From contig NZ_LMVC01000002.1 of NCBI RefSeq assembly GCF_001510655.1, positions 1,333,172 through 1,366,967 on the forward strand: a stretch of 33,796 nt of DNA, written 5' to 3'. The translations under genes and the position numbers were made by a program. Numbering within the stretch: the stretch's first letter is position 1; every line of letters begins with the position of its first letter. Below are positions 8,123 through 16,014 of this stretch, one piece after another. Source of the DNA: Fictibacillus sp. FJAT-27399. Its GTDB lineage: Bacteria; Bacillota; Bacilli; Bacillales; Fictibacillaceae. The notes beneath the pieces were generated by a model. It was given only the letters and a program-made list of their open reading frames with translations. It was not told the DNA's origin and did no database searches.

Positions 8123-8387
8123 GGGGCTGTCCTGAAAGTCGAAAATTGACCTTCAGGCAGCTCCTTTGACGTGAAAAATCTTCAATGAAAAGTTGATTGG
8201 AGTGCAAGGTGCGAGACTCCTGCGGGACTAGCGTGACAGGTGAGACTCCCGCAGGCGCTTGCGCCAAAAAGTAGGCGTTCACGCCGGTAAGGCTCACCGC
8301 ACGCCCCGCGAAAGTAGGAGCTCGCGCCGGTAAAAGCGAGCAGCCTGGAGCGGAGATCAACAGCTACCAGACTTCTTGGACAGCCCC
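8123..8387 (+). repeat. 265-bp dispersed palindromic repeat, full copy with two inner modules
   Basis: The element has perfect 10-bp terminal inverted repeats, GGGGCTGTCC and GGACAGCCCC. Inside are several stems: the left-end terminator-like hairpin (8123-8165), CCTGCGGGA with TCCCGCAGG, GGCGCTTGCGCC, GGCGTTCACGCC, and GGTGAG with CTCACC enclosing the middle. It is identical to the copy at 25933-26176 (inverse orientation) over the left three quarters, but carries an extra 21 nt near the right end. That extra block and an inner block found in both copies are variants of one 23-nt module (AAAGTAGG...CGCCGGTAA, 20 of 23 positions equal). The open frame across it is not a gene. Similar intergenic repeats are common in Bacillaceae as far as I recall. 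Confidence 0.93.
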
Positions 8388-8406
8388 TTTTCCTCGCTTC
8401 GTTCCC

Positions 8407-8730
8407 TTATTTTAAAAAATACTCTTTGTAATAGACAATTGTAGCAATTAGAGAAATGACCGTATAGGCAATCGCGGTATAAAACGGAATGCCGGGTGTG
8501 TAGGCTGTTTTTTCCTCCTCAACCTTCATTCCTGTTTGTGCCTGTGCCTGAAGCCGAATCATATTGGACGTTAAACCGCCGGATGAAGTAAAAAACTTAA
8601 AAACAACAGCTGAAAGCAAACCTACAATGAACGCTAAATCAATAAAATGGACGTTTATGACAAATGAGAAGAATACATTAACCAAAACGATTACTGCTGA
8701 TGTAACGATGAATACAATTACATTTTTCAT
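8407..8730 (-). CDS. small membrane protein in the ECF sigma operon
   Basis: A 107-residue hydrophobic protein with three likely membrane helices (about 3-24, 28-46, 82-101) and a polar loop (SSGGLTSNMIRLQAQAQTG) between the second and third. No family recognised with confidence. GGGGGG lies a few bases before ATG 8730. It starts 28 bp after the putative anti-sigma gene and no terminator intervenes, so it is the third gene of the sigma operon, either a regulon member or part of the sensing apparatus. Confidence 0.7.
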   Translation of the reverse strand: MKNVIVFIVTSAVIVLVNVFFSFVINVHFIDLAFIVGLLSAVVFKFFTSSGGLTSNMIRLQAQAQTGMKVEEEKTAYTPGIPFYTAIAYTVISLIATIVYYKEYFLK

Positions 8731-8758
8731 TATATCCCCCCTAATCGTTACCTAAAAT

Positions 8759-9415
8759 CTACTCTCTTGCCTCTGCATATTTAGAATCTGAGATGGTTGT
8801 GGGCACTACCAGCACATCGTTGCCCTCTTTTTCACCTTTACAGCCTGTCAGCACAACATTTCGCCACTCCAGTGCTTTACATTGATAGGTTTTTAGCTCG
8901 CCAAGACCAGGGACGGTATTTTTATAGATAAAACGCTTCCCGTCAAAAGTTAGCTTATTCTTATACACTCTATTTTTCTTTATATAATAGATGTTTGTTT
9001 GAAACGGCTCTCCCTTCTCTCCCTTTCTAGTAAGCCGAAGCATGTACTCCAAATTATCTGTTTTGCTGTCGAACATTTCTATTCCTTCTTTTAAATAAGA
9101 GACAACCTCGCCTTTTTTATTCGCTTCCTTTAGGACGCTTGCTTTAACCATTTGGCTTTTTGTCAAGGCATTCCCTGAATTCGGATCAAGCTTGGCAGTA
9201 TGGTCAGTCACAAGAGAAGCTGTAATGAAGAAAAACAAGGCGCAGACGATCACACTGACAATCGGCATAATAACCGTTTTACGGCTGAAAGCAGTACTCT
9301 CTGAATTCATATCCCTGTACCTTTGATGGACGATCTGCCGTTGTTTTTCGCCAAAGTTCCGGTTCTTAAAGGTGGTATTTTCCATGTGGTTTCTAAATCC
9401 TTTTAGTTCCTCCAT
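8759..9415 (-). CDS. putative membrane anti-sigma factor
   Basis: A 218-residue bitopic membrane protein. The N-terminal 48 residues are cytoplasmic and charged (MEELKGFRNHMENTTF, FGEKQRQIVHQRY), one membrane helix follows (about 49-67, IMPIVSVIVCALFFFITASL), then an extracytoplasmic domain of about 150 residues with two late cysteines. No zinc-binding HxxxCxxC motif is present, so it is not a ZAS-type factor. It follows the ECF sigma gene immediately: its ribosome binding site AAGGAGG lies in the last sigma codons and only one base separates the sigma stop from its ATG, as in many sigma/anti-sigma pairs. The anti-sigma role is inferred from topology and position. Confidence 0.7.
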   Translation of the reverse strand: MEELKGFRNHMENTTFKNRNFGEKQRQIVHQRYRDMNSESTAFSRKTVIMPIVSVIVCALFFFITASLVTDHTAKLDPNSGNALTKSQMVKASVLKEANKKGEVVSYLKEGIEMFDSKTDNLEYMLRLTRKGEKGEPFQTNIYYIKKNRVYKNKLTFDGKRFIYKNTVPGLGELKTYQCKALEWRNVVLTGCKGEKEGNDVLVVPTTISDSKYAEARE

Positions 9416-9416
9416 G

Positions 9417-9968
9417 TCACTGCCCTCCTTTTAAAGAGTGTTTCAGCAAACTTTTTGCTTTCGTTAATCTTGATTTAATCGTGTTAATGTTGATGTTCAA
9501 TGATTCACTGATTTCCTGAAGTGACAACTCATCATAATAAAAGAGAAAGATCACTTCACGGTATTTCACCGGCAACCGAAAAATGTGCTGATATAAGGTT
9601 TGTTTTTCATCTTTATAAAGAGCCAGATCTTCAACGGAAGAAGAGGTTCCTTTTATGTACTTTTGAATCTTTTCTGTGACCACAGAGTAACGGTAATGAG
9701 CGCTTTTGATATAGTCTTTGCAGTGGTTGATGGCAATCTTGTAGATCCACGTCTTTCGTTTGGCTTCACCTCTGTAGGTGTCAGCTTTGCTATAAATTTT
9801 CACAAAAACATCCTGCGCCAGATCCTCTGCCAGATTCCATTCCTTCACATACGTATAACAAAGGTACAGAACATCCTTGCCGTAATCCTTCATGATCTGC
9901 TCCATCAATTCTTCTTTTGTCACGGGTGTTTCAAATACAGGCATGCTGTTAAACTGCTGATTGTACAT
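9417..9968 (-). CDS. ECF-type RNA polymerase sigma factor
   Basis: 183 residues with the two ECF sigma domains. Region 2 is about residues 22-85 (YLCYTYVKEWNLAEDLAQDV, then RKTWIYKIAINHCKDYI for the -10 contacts). Region 4 is about 125-178 (LPVKYREVIFLFYYDELSLQ, then ISESLNININTIKSRLTKAK). No C-terminal extension. ATG 9968 is preceded by GGAGGTGA with 7-nt spacing. It heads a three-gene operon with a putative anti-sigma factor and a small membrane protein. An ECF-like promoter about 35-60 bp upstream suggests autoregulation. It is of the SigM/SigV/SigX general type, but I cannot assign it to one of them. Confidence 0.93.
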   Translation of the reverse strand: MYNQQFNSMPVFETPVTKEELMEQIMKDYGKDVLYLCYTYVKEWNLAEDLAQDVFVKIYSKADTYRGEAKRKTWIYKIAINHCKDYIKSAHYRYSVVTEKIQKYIKGTSSSVEDLALYKDEKQTLYQHIFRLPVKYREVIFLFYYDELSLQEISESLNININTIKSRLTKAKSLLKHSLKGGQ

Positions 9969-10000
9969 GATACCATCACCTCCAACCCCTCTCTACTACT

Positions 10001-10030
10001 ATAGACGAAGTTTAATTGAAGGAAGTTTAT
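10001..10030 (-). promoter_or_regulatory. candidate ECF-type promoter of the sigma operon
   Basis: On the minus strand ATAAAC (-35, around 10025-10030) is followed after 17 nt by CGTCTA (-10, CGTC at 10007-10004). Bacillus ECF promoters have an AAC core at -35 and CGTC or CGTA at -10 with 16-17 nt spacing. Its position in front of the sigma gene fits autoregulation. Confidence 0.5.
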
Positions 10031-10056
10031 ATTTTAGAAAAAAAAGTAAAAATCCA

Positions 10057-10086
10057 AAGAAAAAAAGGACCCTGAATAAGGTCCTT
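10057..10086 (-). terminator. rho-independent terminator after the EbsC/YbaK-like gene
   Basis: AAGGACC (10065-10071) pairs with GGTCCTT (10080-10086); on the minus strand a run of eight T follows. It is just downstream of the gene ending at 10097 and shields the sigma operon from read-through. Confidence 0.88.
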
Positions 10087-10096
10087 GATCTCAGAA

Positions 10097-10615
10097 CTAT
10101 GATAAGCTGCTTTTCACTGCTTCTTTCTCACTGCTTTCTTCTGATTCCCAGCCTTTGCAAACATCTATCCATTCCTTAGCATTGGAATATTCGTATATCT
10201 CATCGACTGTTAGTTCAATTGCAGAATTCGAACTGCCACATGCCGGAAAGAGTGTTTGAAATCTTTTCATCGACTCATCCGGATAGACATCAATCTCATT
10301 CTTTAAACCAAACGGACAAACACCGCCTACCGCATGACCGGTTTGCTCCAGCACTTCTTCCGGGGAAAGCATCTTCGCTTTAAAACCGAACTGCTGGCGG
10401 AATTTCTTGTTATCAATCTTCGCATCTCCTGCCGCTACGATCAGCATAGCGGGTCCATCTTCTCCTTTGAATGATAACGTTTTGGCAATCCTTGCAGGAA
10501 TGACACCAATCGTATCGGCTGCCTGTTGAACGGTTGCGCTGGATGCATCGAATTCCATAACATCTTTTTCACGGTTCCATTGCTTCAAATAAGCTTTAAC
10601 GCTTTCAATCGACAT
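10097..10615 (-). CDS. YbaK/EbsC family aminoacyl-tRNA deacylase-like protein
   Basis: 172-residue editing-domain protein of the YbaK/ProX superfamily, whose members hydrolyse mischarged aminoacyl-tRNAs in trans. Visible: ARIAKTLSFKG, with the conserved Lys of the active site, AAGDAKIDNKKF, and the GHAVGGVCPFG loop that aligns with GYxxGGxSPxG of relatives. The last 20 residues are acidic and serine-rich. Start ATG 10615 has AAGG 9 nt upstream, better than the ATG at 10624 directly behind it. Single gene with its own terminator. A second, closer YbaK homologue lies at 17492-17968. tRNA specificity cannot be deduced. Confidence 0.85.
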   Translation of the reverse strand: MSIESVKAYLKQWNREKDVMEFDASSATVQQAADTIGVIPARIAKTLSFKGEDGPAMLIVAAGDAKIDNKKFRQQFGFKAKMLSPEEVLEQTGHAVGGVCPFGLKNEIDVYPDESMKRFQTLFPACGSSNSAIELTVDEIYEYSNAKEWIDVCKGWESEESSEKEAVKSSLS

Positions 10616-10747
10616 TTCTATCATCCTTCCATGCTGATATTGATTAATTACCTTTTTTAAAATGTTTTAAAGAGATGGATGAACCTTGATAAATCAACGT
10701 TTTTCAGATTTTCATTAAATGGCACCTATTTTTCTGAACTTAAAAGA

Positions 10748-10981
10748 TTATATATTTATGATCTTTTTTACATTTATCTCAAAGTTAATAACCACTGTCA
10801 AGGTAATGGGATTTTTTGATTTGCAGGTTGATGTATATAGCATAAACGGTTTAATGAATAAAAAGACTTGAGCTTCACTTTCACCTTTGGCTACATCCAG
10901 ACCAACGACTGGGACATAGCTAAACTCAGCCACATTGTAAACATTCTTGGTAAGAAGTGTTGAACCGATTGAAGCCTGCAA
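10748..10981 (-). pseudogene. IS110-family transposase N-terminal remnant
   Basis: The minus strand at 10859-10924 encodes FSYVPVVGLDVAKGESEAQV, matching the N-terminal DEDD motif (first Asp) of IS110-family transposases. Downstream of this block the frame loses similarity and ends within 40 codons, so only the first 25 or so codons of the family remain. No ATG start with a ribosome binding site is present. The rest of the stretch 10616-11161 holds no gene that I can support, only AT-rich sequence. Confidence 0.6.
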
Positions 10982-11161
10982 AAATCTTACGCACCGATCA
11001 AAAGGGCTCCATCATATTTACAACAAACGGCAGCACGTTAAGTTTTTAACTTCATAATCTAGCTTTTATAATAGTTCCTGCTCCATTACTTAATTAAAAA
11101 AGAAGTTGCCGTAACCACTAAGAAAAAGTCAATAATAATGGCACCTGAGAAATTTTTATAT

Positions 11162-12364
11162 TTAGATATCATATTGTCTTTTAAATTCGAAAATCTCATC
11201 AACAGCTTGGTGATACCCACCCGATTTTTGAAAGGATTCCCTAATATTTGCAACAGCTTTATGGAAAGATGGGTGGTTTAACACATGATTTAAGGCTTCA
11301 CGTAGTTGATTTGCAATCAAGCTTTGCATTTGTAATTGAATACCGGCTCCGATATTGGCAACTTGTTGAGCAATTATCGGCTGATCCGCGCTTTGCGGGA
11401 TTACAATTAGCGGAACCCCGTAATAGAGACCTTCATTGGTACTGTTCATTCCACCATGTGTGATAAATAATTTTGTGTATTTCAGCACCTCAGTTTGTGG
11501 AACATAATTTTTTACAATGAAGTTTTTAGGAATCTCCCCCAAATCAGATATTTGAGCTTTTTTCCCGATAGACATGACAACAGTATGATCAGTGTTCTCA
11601 AATACCTTAAAACAAAGCTTATAGAAATCAATTGCTTGGTTAAAGACAGTACCCAGCGAAATGTAAATTAGGCTTTTTACCTTGATTGCGGTAAGGTCGA
11701 AGTTTTCTTGCGTTGATCGTAAAGAGATGGATGGACCTACAAATTTGTAAGTTTGGTCAAATGTTTCTCCAAAGGGTTGAAACTCCCTAGTTGTATAAAT
11801 GATTGTAAATGGTGCAGGGTTACAAAAAACTTCATAAGGAGAACGAATTTCAATATCATATTTTTCTTTAATTTTTGTTGCCAAGTTTTGAAAATCATTA
11901 TTTATCGTATTAACAATTTCTGTTGGGATATTTTGTGAAAGATGTTCCAACATTTTATCAAATGATGCTTTGGTCTGTGCAAAAGAAGTACAAGAATTAA
12001 TTGCCGGAAGTTTAAGTATTTGTGCAAGAAAAAGTCCACAACCAAACATGGAATCGTGAATGATATAATCAAAATGTTCCCCTTCAATTTGCTCCAGAAC
12101 ACTAGGTATTATGATATCTGCCGTAAGCAAAAGACCATTGATTCTCTCGAGTAAATAATTTCTTCCACCTGAGATAAAAGCTTTTATAAATTTTTCACCG
12201 TCAAATGTTCGTACAGTAGCTCCCGTCTTCTCAATACGTTCTCGAAAAGCTTCTATCGTAAAGTACACTACCTCTTCTCCACGCGAAATAAGCTCTTGCA
12301 CAACTCCAATAGTTGGATTAATATGTCCTTCTGATCCACCATTAATAAATAAAACACGTGCCAT
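11162..12364 (-). CDS. GT1 glycosyltransferase, macrolide glycosyltransferase (MGT/YjiC) type
   Basis: 400-residue GT-B fold enzyme expected to transfer sugar from a UDP-sugar to a small hydrophobic acceptor; members of this branch can inactivate macrolides. The N-terminal acceptor domain carries GGSEGHINPTIG with the catalytic His and YIIHDSMFG with the partner Asp. The C-terminal donor domain has SLIYISLGTVFNQ, then THGGMNSTNEGLYYGVPLIV and PQSADQPIIAQQV, the UDP-sugar signature. ATG 12364 has AAGGAG 8 nt upstream; the GTG at 12373 overlaps that site. The gene is visibly more AT-rich than most neighbours and lies next to an IS110 remnant, which hints at acquisition. Acceptor unknown. Confidence 0.87.
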   Translation of the reverse strand: MARVLFINGGSEGHINPTIGVVQELISRGEEVVYFTIEAFRERIEKTGATVRTFDGEKFIKAFISGGRNYLLERINGLLLTADIIIPSVLEQIEGEHFDYIIHDSMFGCGLFLAQILKLPAINSCTSFAQTKASFDKMLEHLSQNIPTEIVNTINNDFQNLATKIKEKYDIEIRSPYEVFCNPAPFTIIYTTREFQPFGETFDQTYKFVGPSISLRSTQENFDLTAIKVKSLIYISLGTVFNQAIDFYKLCFKVFENTDHTVVMSIGKKAQISDLGEIPKNFIVKNYVPQTEVLKYTKLFITHGGMNSTNEGLYYGVPLIVIPQSADQPIIAQQVANIGAGIQLQMQSLIANQLREALNHVLNHPSFHKAVANIRESFQKSGGYHQAVDEIFEFKRQYDI

Positions 12365-12487
12365 TATAACCACTCCTTGGGTAAAATGTTCTCTGTATTG
12401 TGTAAGTTATTACCGGGGCAACTAGATTTTAGAAGTACCATTGTCACAATAAATAAAAAAGGGAGAATCATCGACTGAAAACTCGCA

Positions 12488-12519
12488 GTAGAAAAGGTGA
12501 GGTCCGAAGACCATCACCT
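12488..12519 (-). terminator. UUCG-capped terminator after gltP
   Basis: On the minus strand AGGTGATGGTC, loop TTCG, GACCTCACCT forms a stem with one bulged T and a UUCG tetraloop, followed by TTTTCT. It stands 28 bp downstream of the gltP stop. Confidence 0.85.
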
Positions 12520-12546
12520 CAACTTTGAGAATAAGTAACTTTTCTC

Positions 12547-13800
12547 TTATGCCTGTCGAATGCTTGATTGTTCGGTTTGAGTATTAACCCATTCCTGCTG
12601 ACGGAATTCTTTTTCCCACTTTGAAACCACAATACAAGCGAGAACATGTCCGGGTGTATTACAGGCAGTACGTGCCATATCCAGCACACGGTCAATGCCT
12701 GCGATAATGGCGACGCCTTCTGCAGGAAGCCCTACTGCTGAGGCGGTGGCTAAAAGTACAACCAGCGAGCCGGATGGAACAGCCGCAATTCCTTTTGAGG
12801 TTGCAACAAGAACCCCCATTAAAATTAACTGTTGGCCAAAATCCATCGGGATTCCAAATGCTTGCGCTAAGAAAATAGAGCAAACTGAAAGGTACAATGT
12901 CGAACCATCACAATTCAAAGATAGTCCAGAAGGAATAACAAAAGATACAACACGTTTCGAACAACCATATGCCTCCATTCTACTCATTAACTGCGGAAGA
13001 ATAGTTTCCGTACTTGTTGTAGAAAATGCGATAAGGAACAAATCCCATATCATTCGAAACAATTTAAAGTAAGAAATCTTTAAGAACCAAGCGATCAAAG
13101 GAAACAGACCGAAAATAACAATAGCAAGCCCAAGATACACGACCCCAATTAACTTTGCCATAGGGACTAAAAGGGCGATACCAAACTGACCTACAGAGGC
13201 TGCCATGAGAGCGAGTACACCAATCGGTGCAGTTACCATGACCATTTGTGTCAGTTTAAACATAATTTTGGCGACTGACTCCATAAACTTTATTGCCGGC
13301 TCTGACGCTTTGCCAATGGCTCCAGCAGCAACACCAAATAATATAGCGAAGAATATAACAGCTAATAAATCACTTTTTGCCATCGCATCAACAATGTTGC
13401 TTGGGATGATGTTAACTAGCATCGTTTTAAAATCAACAACTTTGGAAACGCCCTCATTTAATGGTGCGATATCATTCTTTGCAAGATGAGACATATTAAG
13501 CCCGGCACCTGGCTTTAAAGTGTTAGCAAGTAAAAGACCAATACCTAGAATCAACGTGGTAATGAATTCAAACCAAATAATTGTTTTAAGTCCTAATGAA
13601 CCCATTTTTTTCATGCTTCCGCCGCCTGATGACCCAATGACAATTGTAGTGAAAACAATAGGCACAACAATCATTTTAATAAGATGAATAAAAGCGTCCC
13701 CAACTGGTCTTAAAGCTTGGCCAAATTCAGGAAAAAAATGTCCGATAAGCGCTCCTATAACCAATGCAATTAACACTTGAAAAGCAAAAAACTTTTTCAT
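12547..13800 (-). CDS. gltP: proton/glutamate symporter, DAACS family
   Basis: 417-residue secondary transporter for glutamate/aspartate, cation-coupled, in the cytoplasmic membrane. The sequence tracks Bacillus GltP closely as I recall it: HLIKMIVVPIVFTTIVIGSS, GSLGLKTIIWFEFITT, the serine-rich FSTTSTETILPQLM of hairpin HP1, SLNCDGSTLYLSV, GIAAVPSGSLVVLLA of HP2, and DRVLDMARTACNTPGH with the substrate-binding Asp and Arg of helix 8. Length is normal. GGGAGG lies 6 nt before ATG 13800. The start overlaps the stop of a 45-codon ORF in an ATGA arrangement, suggesting coupled translation. Confidence 0.92.
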   Translation of the reverse strand: MKKFFAFQVLIALVIGALIGHFFPEFGQALRPVGDAFIHLIKMIVVPIVFTTIVIGSSGGGSMKKMGSLGLKTIIWFEFITTLILGIGLLLANTLKPGAGLNMSHLAKNDIAPLNEGVSKVVDFKTMLVNIIPSNIVDAMAKSDLLAVIFFAILFGVAAGAIGKASEPAIKFMESVAKIMFKLTQMVMVTAPIGVLALMAASVGQFGIALLVPMAKLIGVVYLGLAIVIFGLFPLIAWFLKISYFKLFRMIWDLFLIAFSTTSTETILPQLMSRMEAYGCSKRVVSFVIPSGLSLNCDGSTLYLSVCSIFLAQAFGIPMDFGQQLILMGVLVATSKGIAAVPSGSLVVLLATASAVGLPAEGVAIIAGIDRVLDMARTACNTPGHVLACIVVSKWEKEFRQQEWVNTQTEQSSIRQA

Positions 13801-13934
13801 AGGCCGTCCTCCCTGAACGAAAAATTAATAGCATCGTCCCATTTTATATTATTTCTTAGATTATTTCTTTCTCTTTTGAACCTTTTCAATGAGAAAGTAA
13901 AAATCGCATCTAAAATTATTTCTACATTTTTCAT
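13797..13934 (-). CDS. 45-codon ORF overlapping the gltP start (possible leader peptide)
   Basis: ATG 13934 is preceded by GGAGG with 6-nt spacing, as good as any site in the window. The product starts MKNVEIILDAIFTFSLKRFK and is basic and polar in its second half (RNNIKWDDAINFSFREDGL). Its TGA overlaps the gltP ATG by ATGA. I recognise no family. It could be a small protein or a leader ORF that tunes gltP translation. The longer frame upstream of 13934 has no better start. Confidence 0.5.
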   Translation of the reverse strand: MKNVEIILDAIFTFSLKRFKRERNNLRNNIKWDDAINFSFREDGL

Positions 13935-14826
13935 GGATAACCTCCAATATAAATAATTTTGTGAATATTGTAATATCATAGTTCCTAAATTGGACGATAG
14001 TACCAATATTTGACATTTACCCACACTATGGCTTTCAAAGGTAGGCTCCATCATACAAGACCATTTTTAATAAGCTAATAAAGATATAAAGAAGAAAAGC
14101 AAATTTTTTCAACTCTCCTTTCTATTAAACTTTAATAATATTCTATGAAATTAAATGAAACCTGATTGGATAAAAGACGATAAAACCTACCATTTTTGAG
14201 TTTGGTACGAGGCTTTAAACATGAAAAAACAGCCAAAGCTTTCATGAAAAAGTGTTAGGCTGCTTGTTTATCTCTTAATTCGCTTAGATAAAAATCAATG
14301 TTTAATCAACCTGCTGCACATATAAATATTAGTACATCATTTACCTTTAACTTTTTTTACGCTTCATTGACTCTCCATGAGTCATTTGTTGGTTTAAGAT
14401 GATACCGTACTTTTTCATCAATTCAGGACTATATTGATCAACCCAACACATTATCTTTGTATTTTCAAGTTTTATTGCACAAATACAAAAAAGATGACTG
14501 CGAAAAGCAATCGCCTTTATTAACGAAATTTTACGTAATTAAGTGGTTATTAAACTAGCTTAATTTAATCAGGTTGATAGAGGCGGCTAGAAAAGCTCAA
14601 GAAATGGCAACTTTAGTATCAACTAGTCCAGCCATTAGAAAAGTCCAATAGAATATCCGTAACAAAACTGCAATTTCAATCAGCTTTGGATCAAGTGTTC
14701 GCAGCGAACGTAAGCAATGTTAAAGGGTGCTACTCCAAGCAATACCTCTTTCGGAAGCGACAATTATTTAATTATCTTCAGTGTACTGAACAAAAGATTT
14801 TGAGTTGGTACGAAACTGGCACGACT
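13935..14826. other. AT-rich intergenic stretch without a supported gene
   Basis: About 890 bp upstream of the gltP leader ORF. It presumably contains the gltP promoter. I see a weak hairpin (CAGCC near 14230 with GGCTG near 14260, T-run on the minus strand) and an imperfect 17-nt direct repeat, TTTTGAGT(T)TGGTACGA, at about 14194-14210 and 14798-14813. A short coding-like patch on the plus strand (14575-14650, ARKAQEMATLVSTSPAIRKV then stop) may be a gene relic. Nothing else is convincing. Confidence 0.5.
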
Positions 14827-14840
14827 CTAATTTTCACATA

Positions 14841-14879
14841 AAAAGACCTTGGTATATTCGTTATATACCAAGGTCTTTT
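14841..14879. terminator. bidirectional terminator hairpin, 16-bp perfect stem
   Basis: AAAAGACCTTGGTATA (14841-14856) pairs perfectly with TATACCAAGGTCTTTT (14864-14879), loop TTCGTTA. Both arms end in A/T tracts, so it can work in either direction. It backs up the terminator directly after the S66 gene on the minus strand. Confidence 0.9.
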
Positions 14880-14945
14880 GGACTTTATCCGATTGAACCT
14901 TCCATCTTGATATTAGATAGAATGATAACACTTTTTCAATGAAAC

Positions 14946-14976
14946 AAAAAGGAACCTCTTTGCCATCGGAGGCTCC
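14946..14976 (-). terminator. terminator after the S66 peptidase gene
   Basis: GGAACCTC (14951-14958) pairs with GAGGCTCC (14969-14976) including one G-U pair; on the minus strand TTTTTG follows. It is 8 bp past the stop of the S66 gene. Confidence 0.8.
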
Positions 14977-14983
14977 GAAAAAA

Positions 14984-16000
14984 TCAAGGCTTAAAGTGCT
15001 GCAAGATCGTCCCTTTGCCTTTCGCGACTTCCACTTCAGCATCGGCACCATTAATCAAGGTAACCTGCGGGGGAACATGCCCGCAATCAATATCATAGAT
15101 GACAGGTACTTCTAATTCATGAGCAAGATCCTGATATACGTCTTCCACTGAATACCCATCTACCGGATGGTTGGCGGGACTGCGGCCAAACATCACACCT
15201 GAACAGGCATCAAACCACCCTGCCAATTTCATTTGCATTAACGAACGCCGCAGATCCGTTGTGTTCATCTCACAGTTTTCCAAATACCAGATGACAGGCT
15301 CTCCTGGAATGTTCTGATTAATAAAGGCATTAACATCTCCAAACAGTGTTCCGACCAGATGGCGGATGATATCAATGCAGCCTCCTAAAAGGCGGCCCTT
15401 CAATTTTTTCGGCTGATTGGATACTGTTTTCCACTCAGTTTGTTCGGTCAGATGAAAGACATGAGGTGAAGGAGTTCCATGCTGCCATTCCTTCTGAAAT
15501 TTTTCAGAAGAACGCTGCAGAACGGAAGCACCTGCTTCAGTAGAAAGTACAGATTTCCACATGGCCGTTGTATGATCGGTGTCTTCTCCCCTTAAATCAA
15601 TGAGATTGGTCCCATGTGCTGTGGCCATTCCAGTGATTAAGGTAGTTGCCAGCAACAGCCCGCTCAAATCGGAATAGCCTAATATCCATTTGCGCTTCAT
15701 CTTCTCGAAATCCACATGAGGCAGCATCTCAATTAGAAGTTCCCCGCCCCATGGAGGAATAATGATATCGATCCCTTCACTCTGCATCGCCTCGTTAAAT
15801 TCATCGCCACGTGCTGCTGCATCTGCTGATTTGGCCTTGCTTTGTGTCCAAGGCGTCTTGCCGCTTTTTACTTGGAATCCTTCATCCTTCATTTGCTGAA
15901 TGGCTTGTTTTAAAAGGTCATGAAGCTCAGGCTGTAAACCAGACGAAGGGGCTGTTACCCCAATAGTGGCTCCTTTTTTTAGATATGGATAGATGATCAT
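14984..16000 (-). CDS. S66 family peptidase, LD-carboxypeptidase/MccF-like
   Basis: 338-residue serine peptidase of clan S66. The catalytic triad is visible: S110 in GYSDLSGLL, E241 in WYLENCE and H308 in DIDCGHVPPQ. The spacing is very close to E. coli MccF (Ser118, Glu243, His311 as I recall), which cleaves the amide bond of processed microcin C and gives immunity; other S66 members trim muropeptides. There is no signal peptide, which fits a cytoplasmic MccF-type enzyme better than a murein carboxypeptidase. ATG 16000 has AGGGG 8 nt upstream; a GTG at 16009 is less likely. The gene starts 14 bp after a GNAT acetyltransferase gene, forming a two-gene operon reminiscent of MccE (GNAT) plus MccF. 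Confidence 0.87.
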   Translation of the reverse strand: MIIYPYLKKGATIGVTAPSSGLQPELHDLLKQAIQQMKDEGFQVKSGKTPWTQSKAKSADAAARGDEFNEAMQSEGIDIIIPPWGGELLIEMLPHVDFEKMKRKWILGYSDLSGLLLATTLITGMATAHGTNLIDLRGEDTDHTTAMWKSVLSTEAGASVLQRSSEKFQKEWQHGTPSPHVFHLTEQTEWKTVSNQPKKLKGRLLGGCIDIIRHLVGTLFGDVNAFINQNIPGEPVIWYLENCEMNTTDLRRSLMQMKLAGWFDACSGVMFGRSPANHPVDGYSVEDVYQDLAHELEVPVIYDIDCGHVPPQVTLINGADAEVEVAKGKGTILQHFKP

Positions 16001-16014
16001 TGCAGTCACCCCTT

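Noticed and set aside
8106-8360. 84-codon minus-strand ORF across the repeat
   Set aside because: It is the translation of the repeat itself; the other copy gives the same residues at 25960-26196 on the plus strand. It has no ribosome binding site and its length changes with the repeat module.
13935-14054. Longer version of the ORF upstream of gltP
   Set aside because: No ribosome binding site at its start; the internal ATG 13934 has an excellent one.
14827-15051. 74-codon minus-strand ORF
   Set aside because: It spans two terminators and overlaps the end of the S66 gene in another frame.
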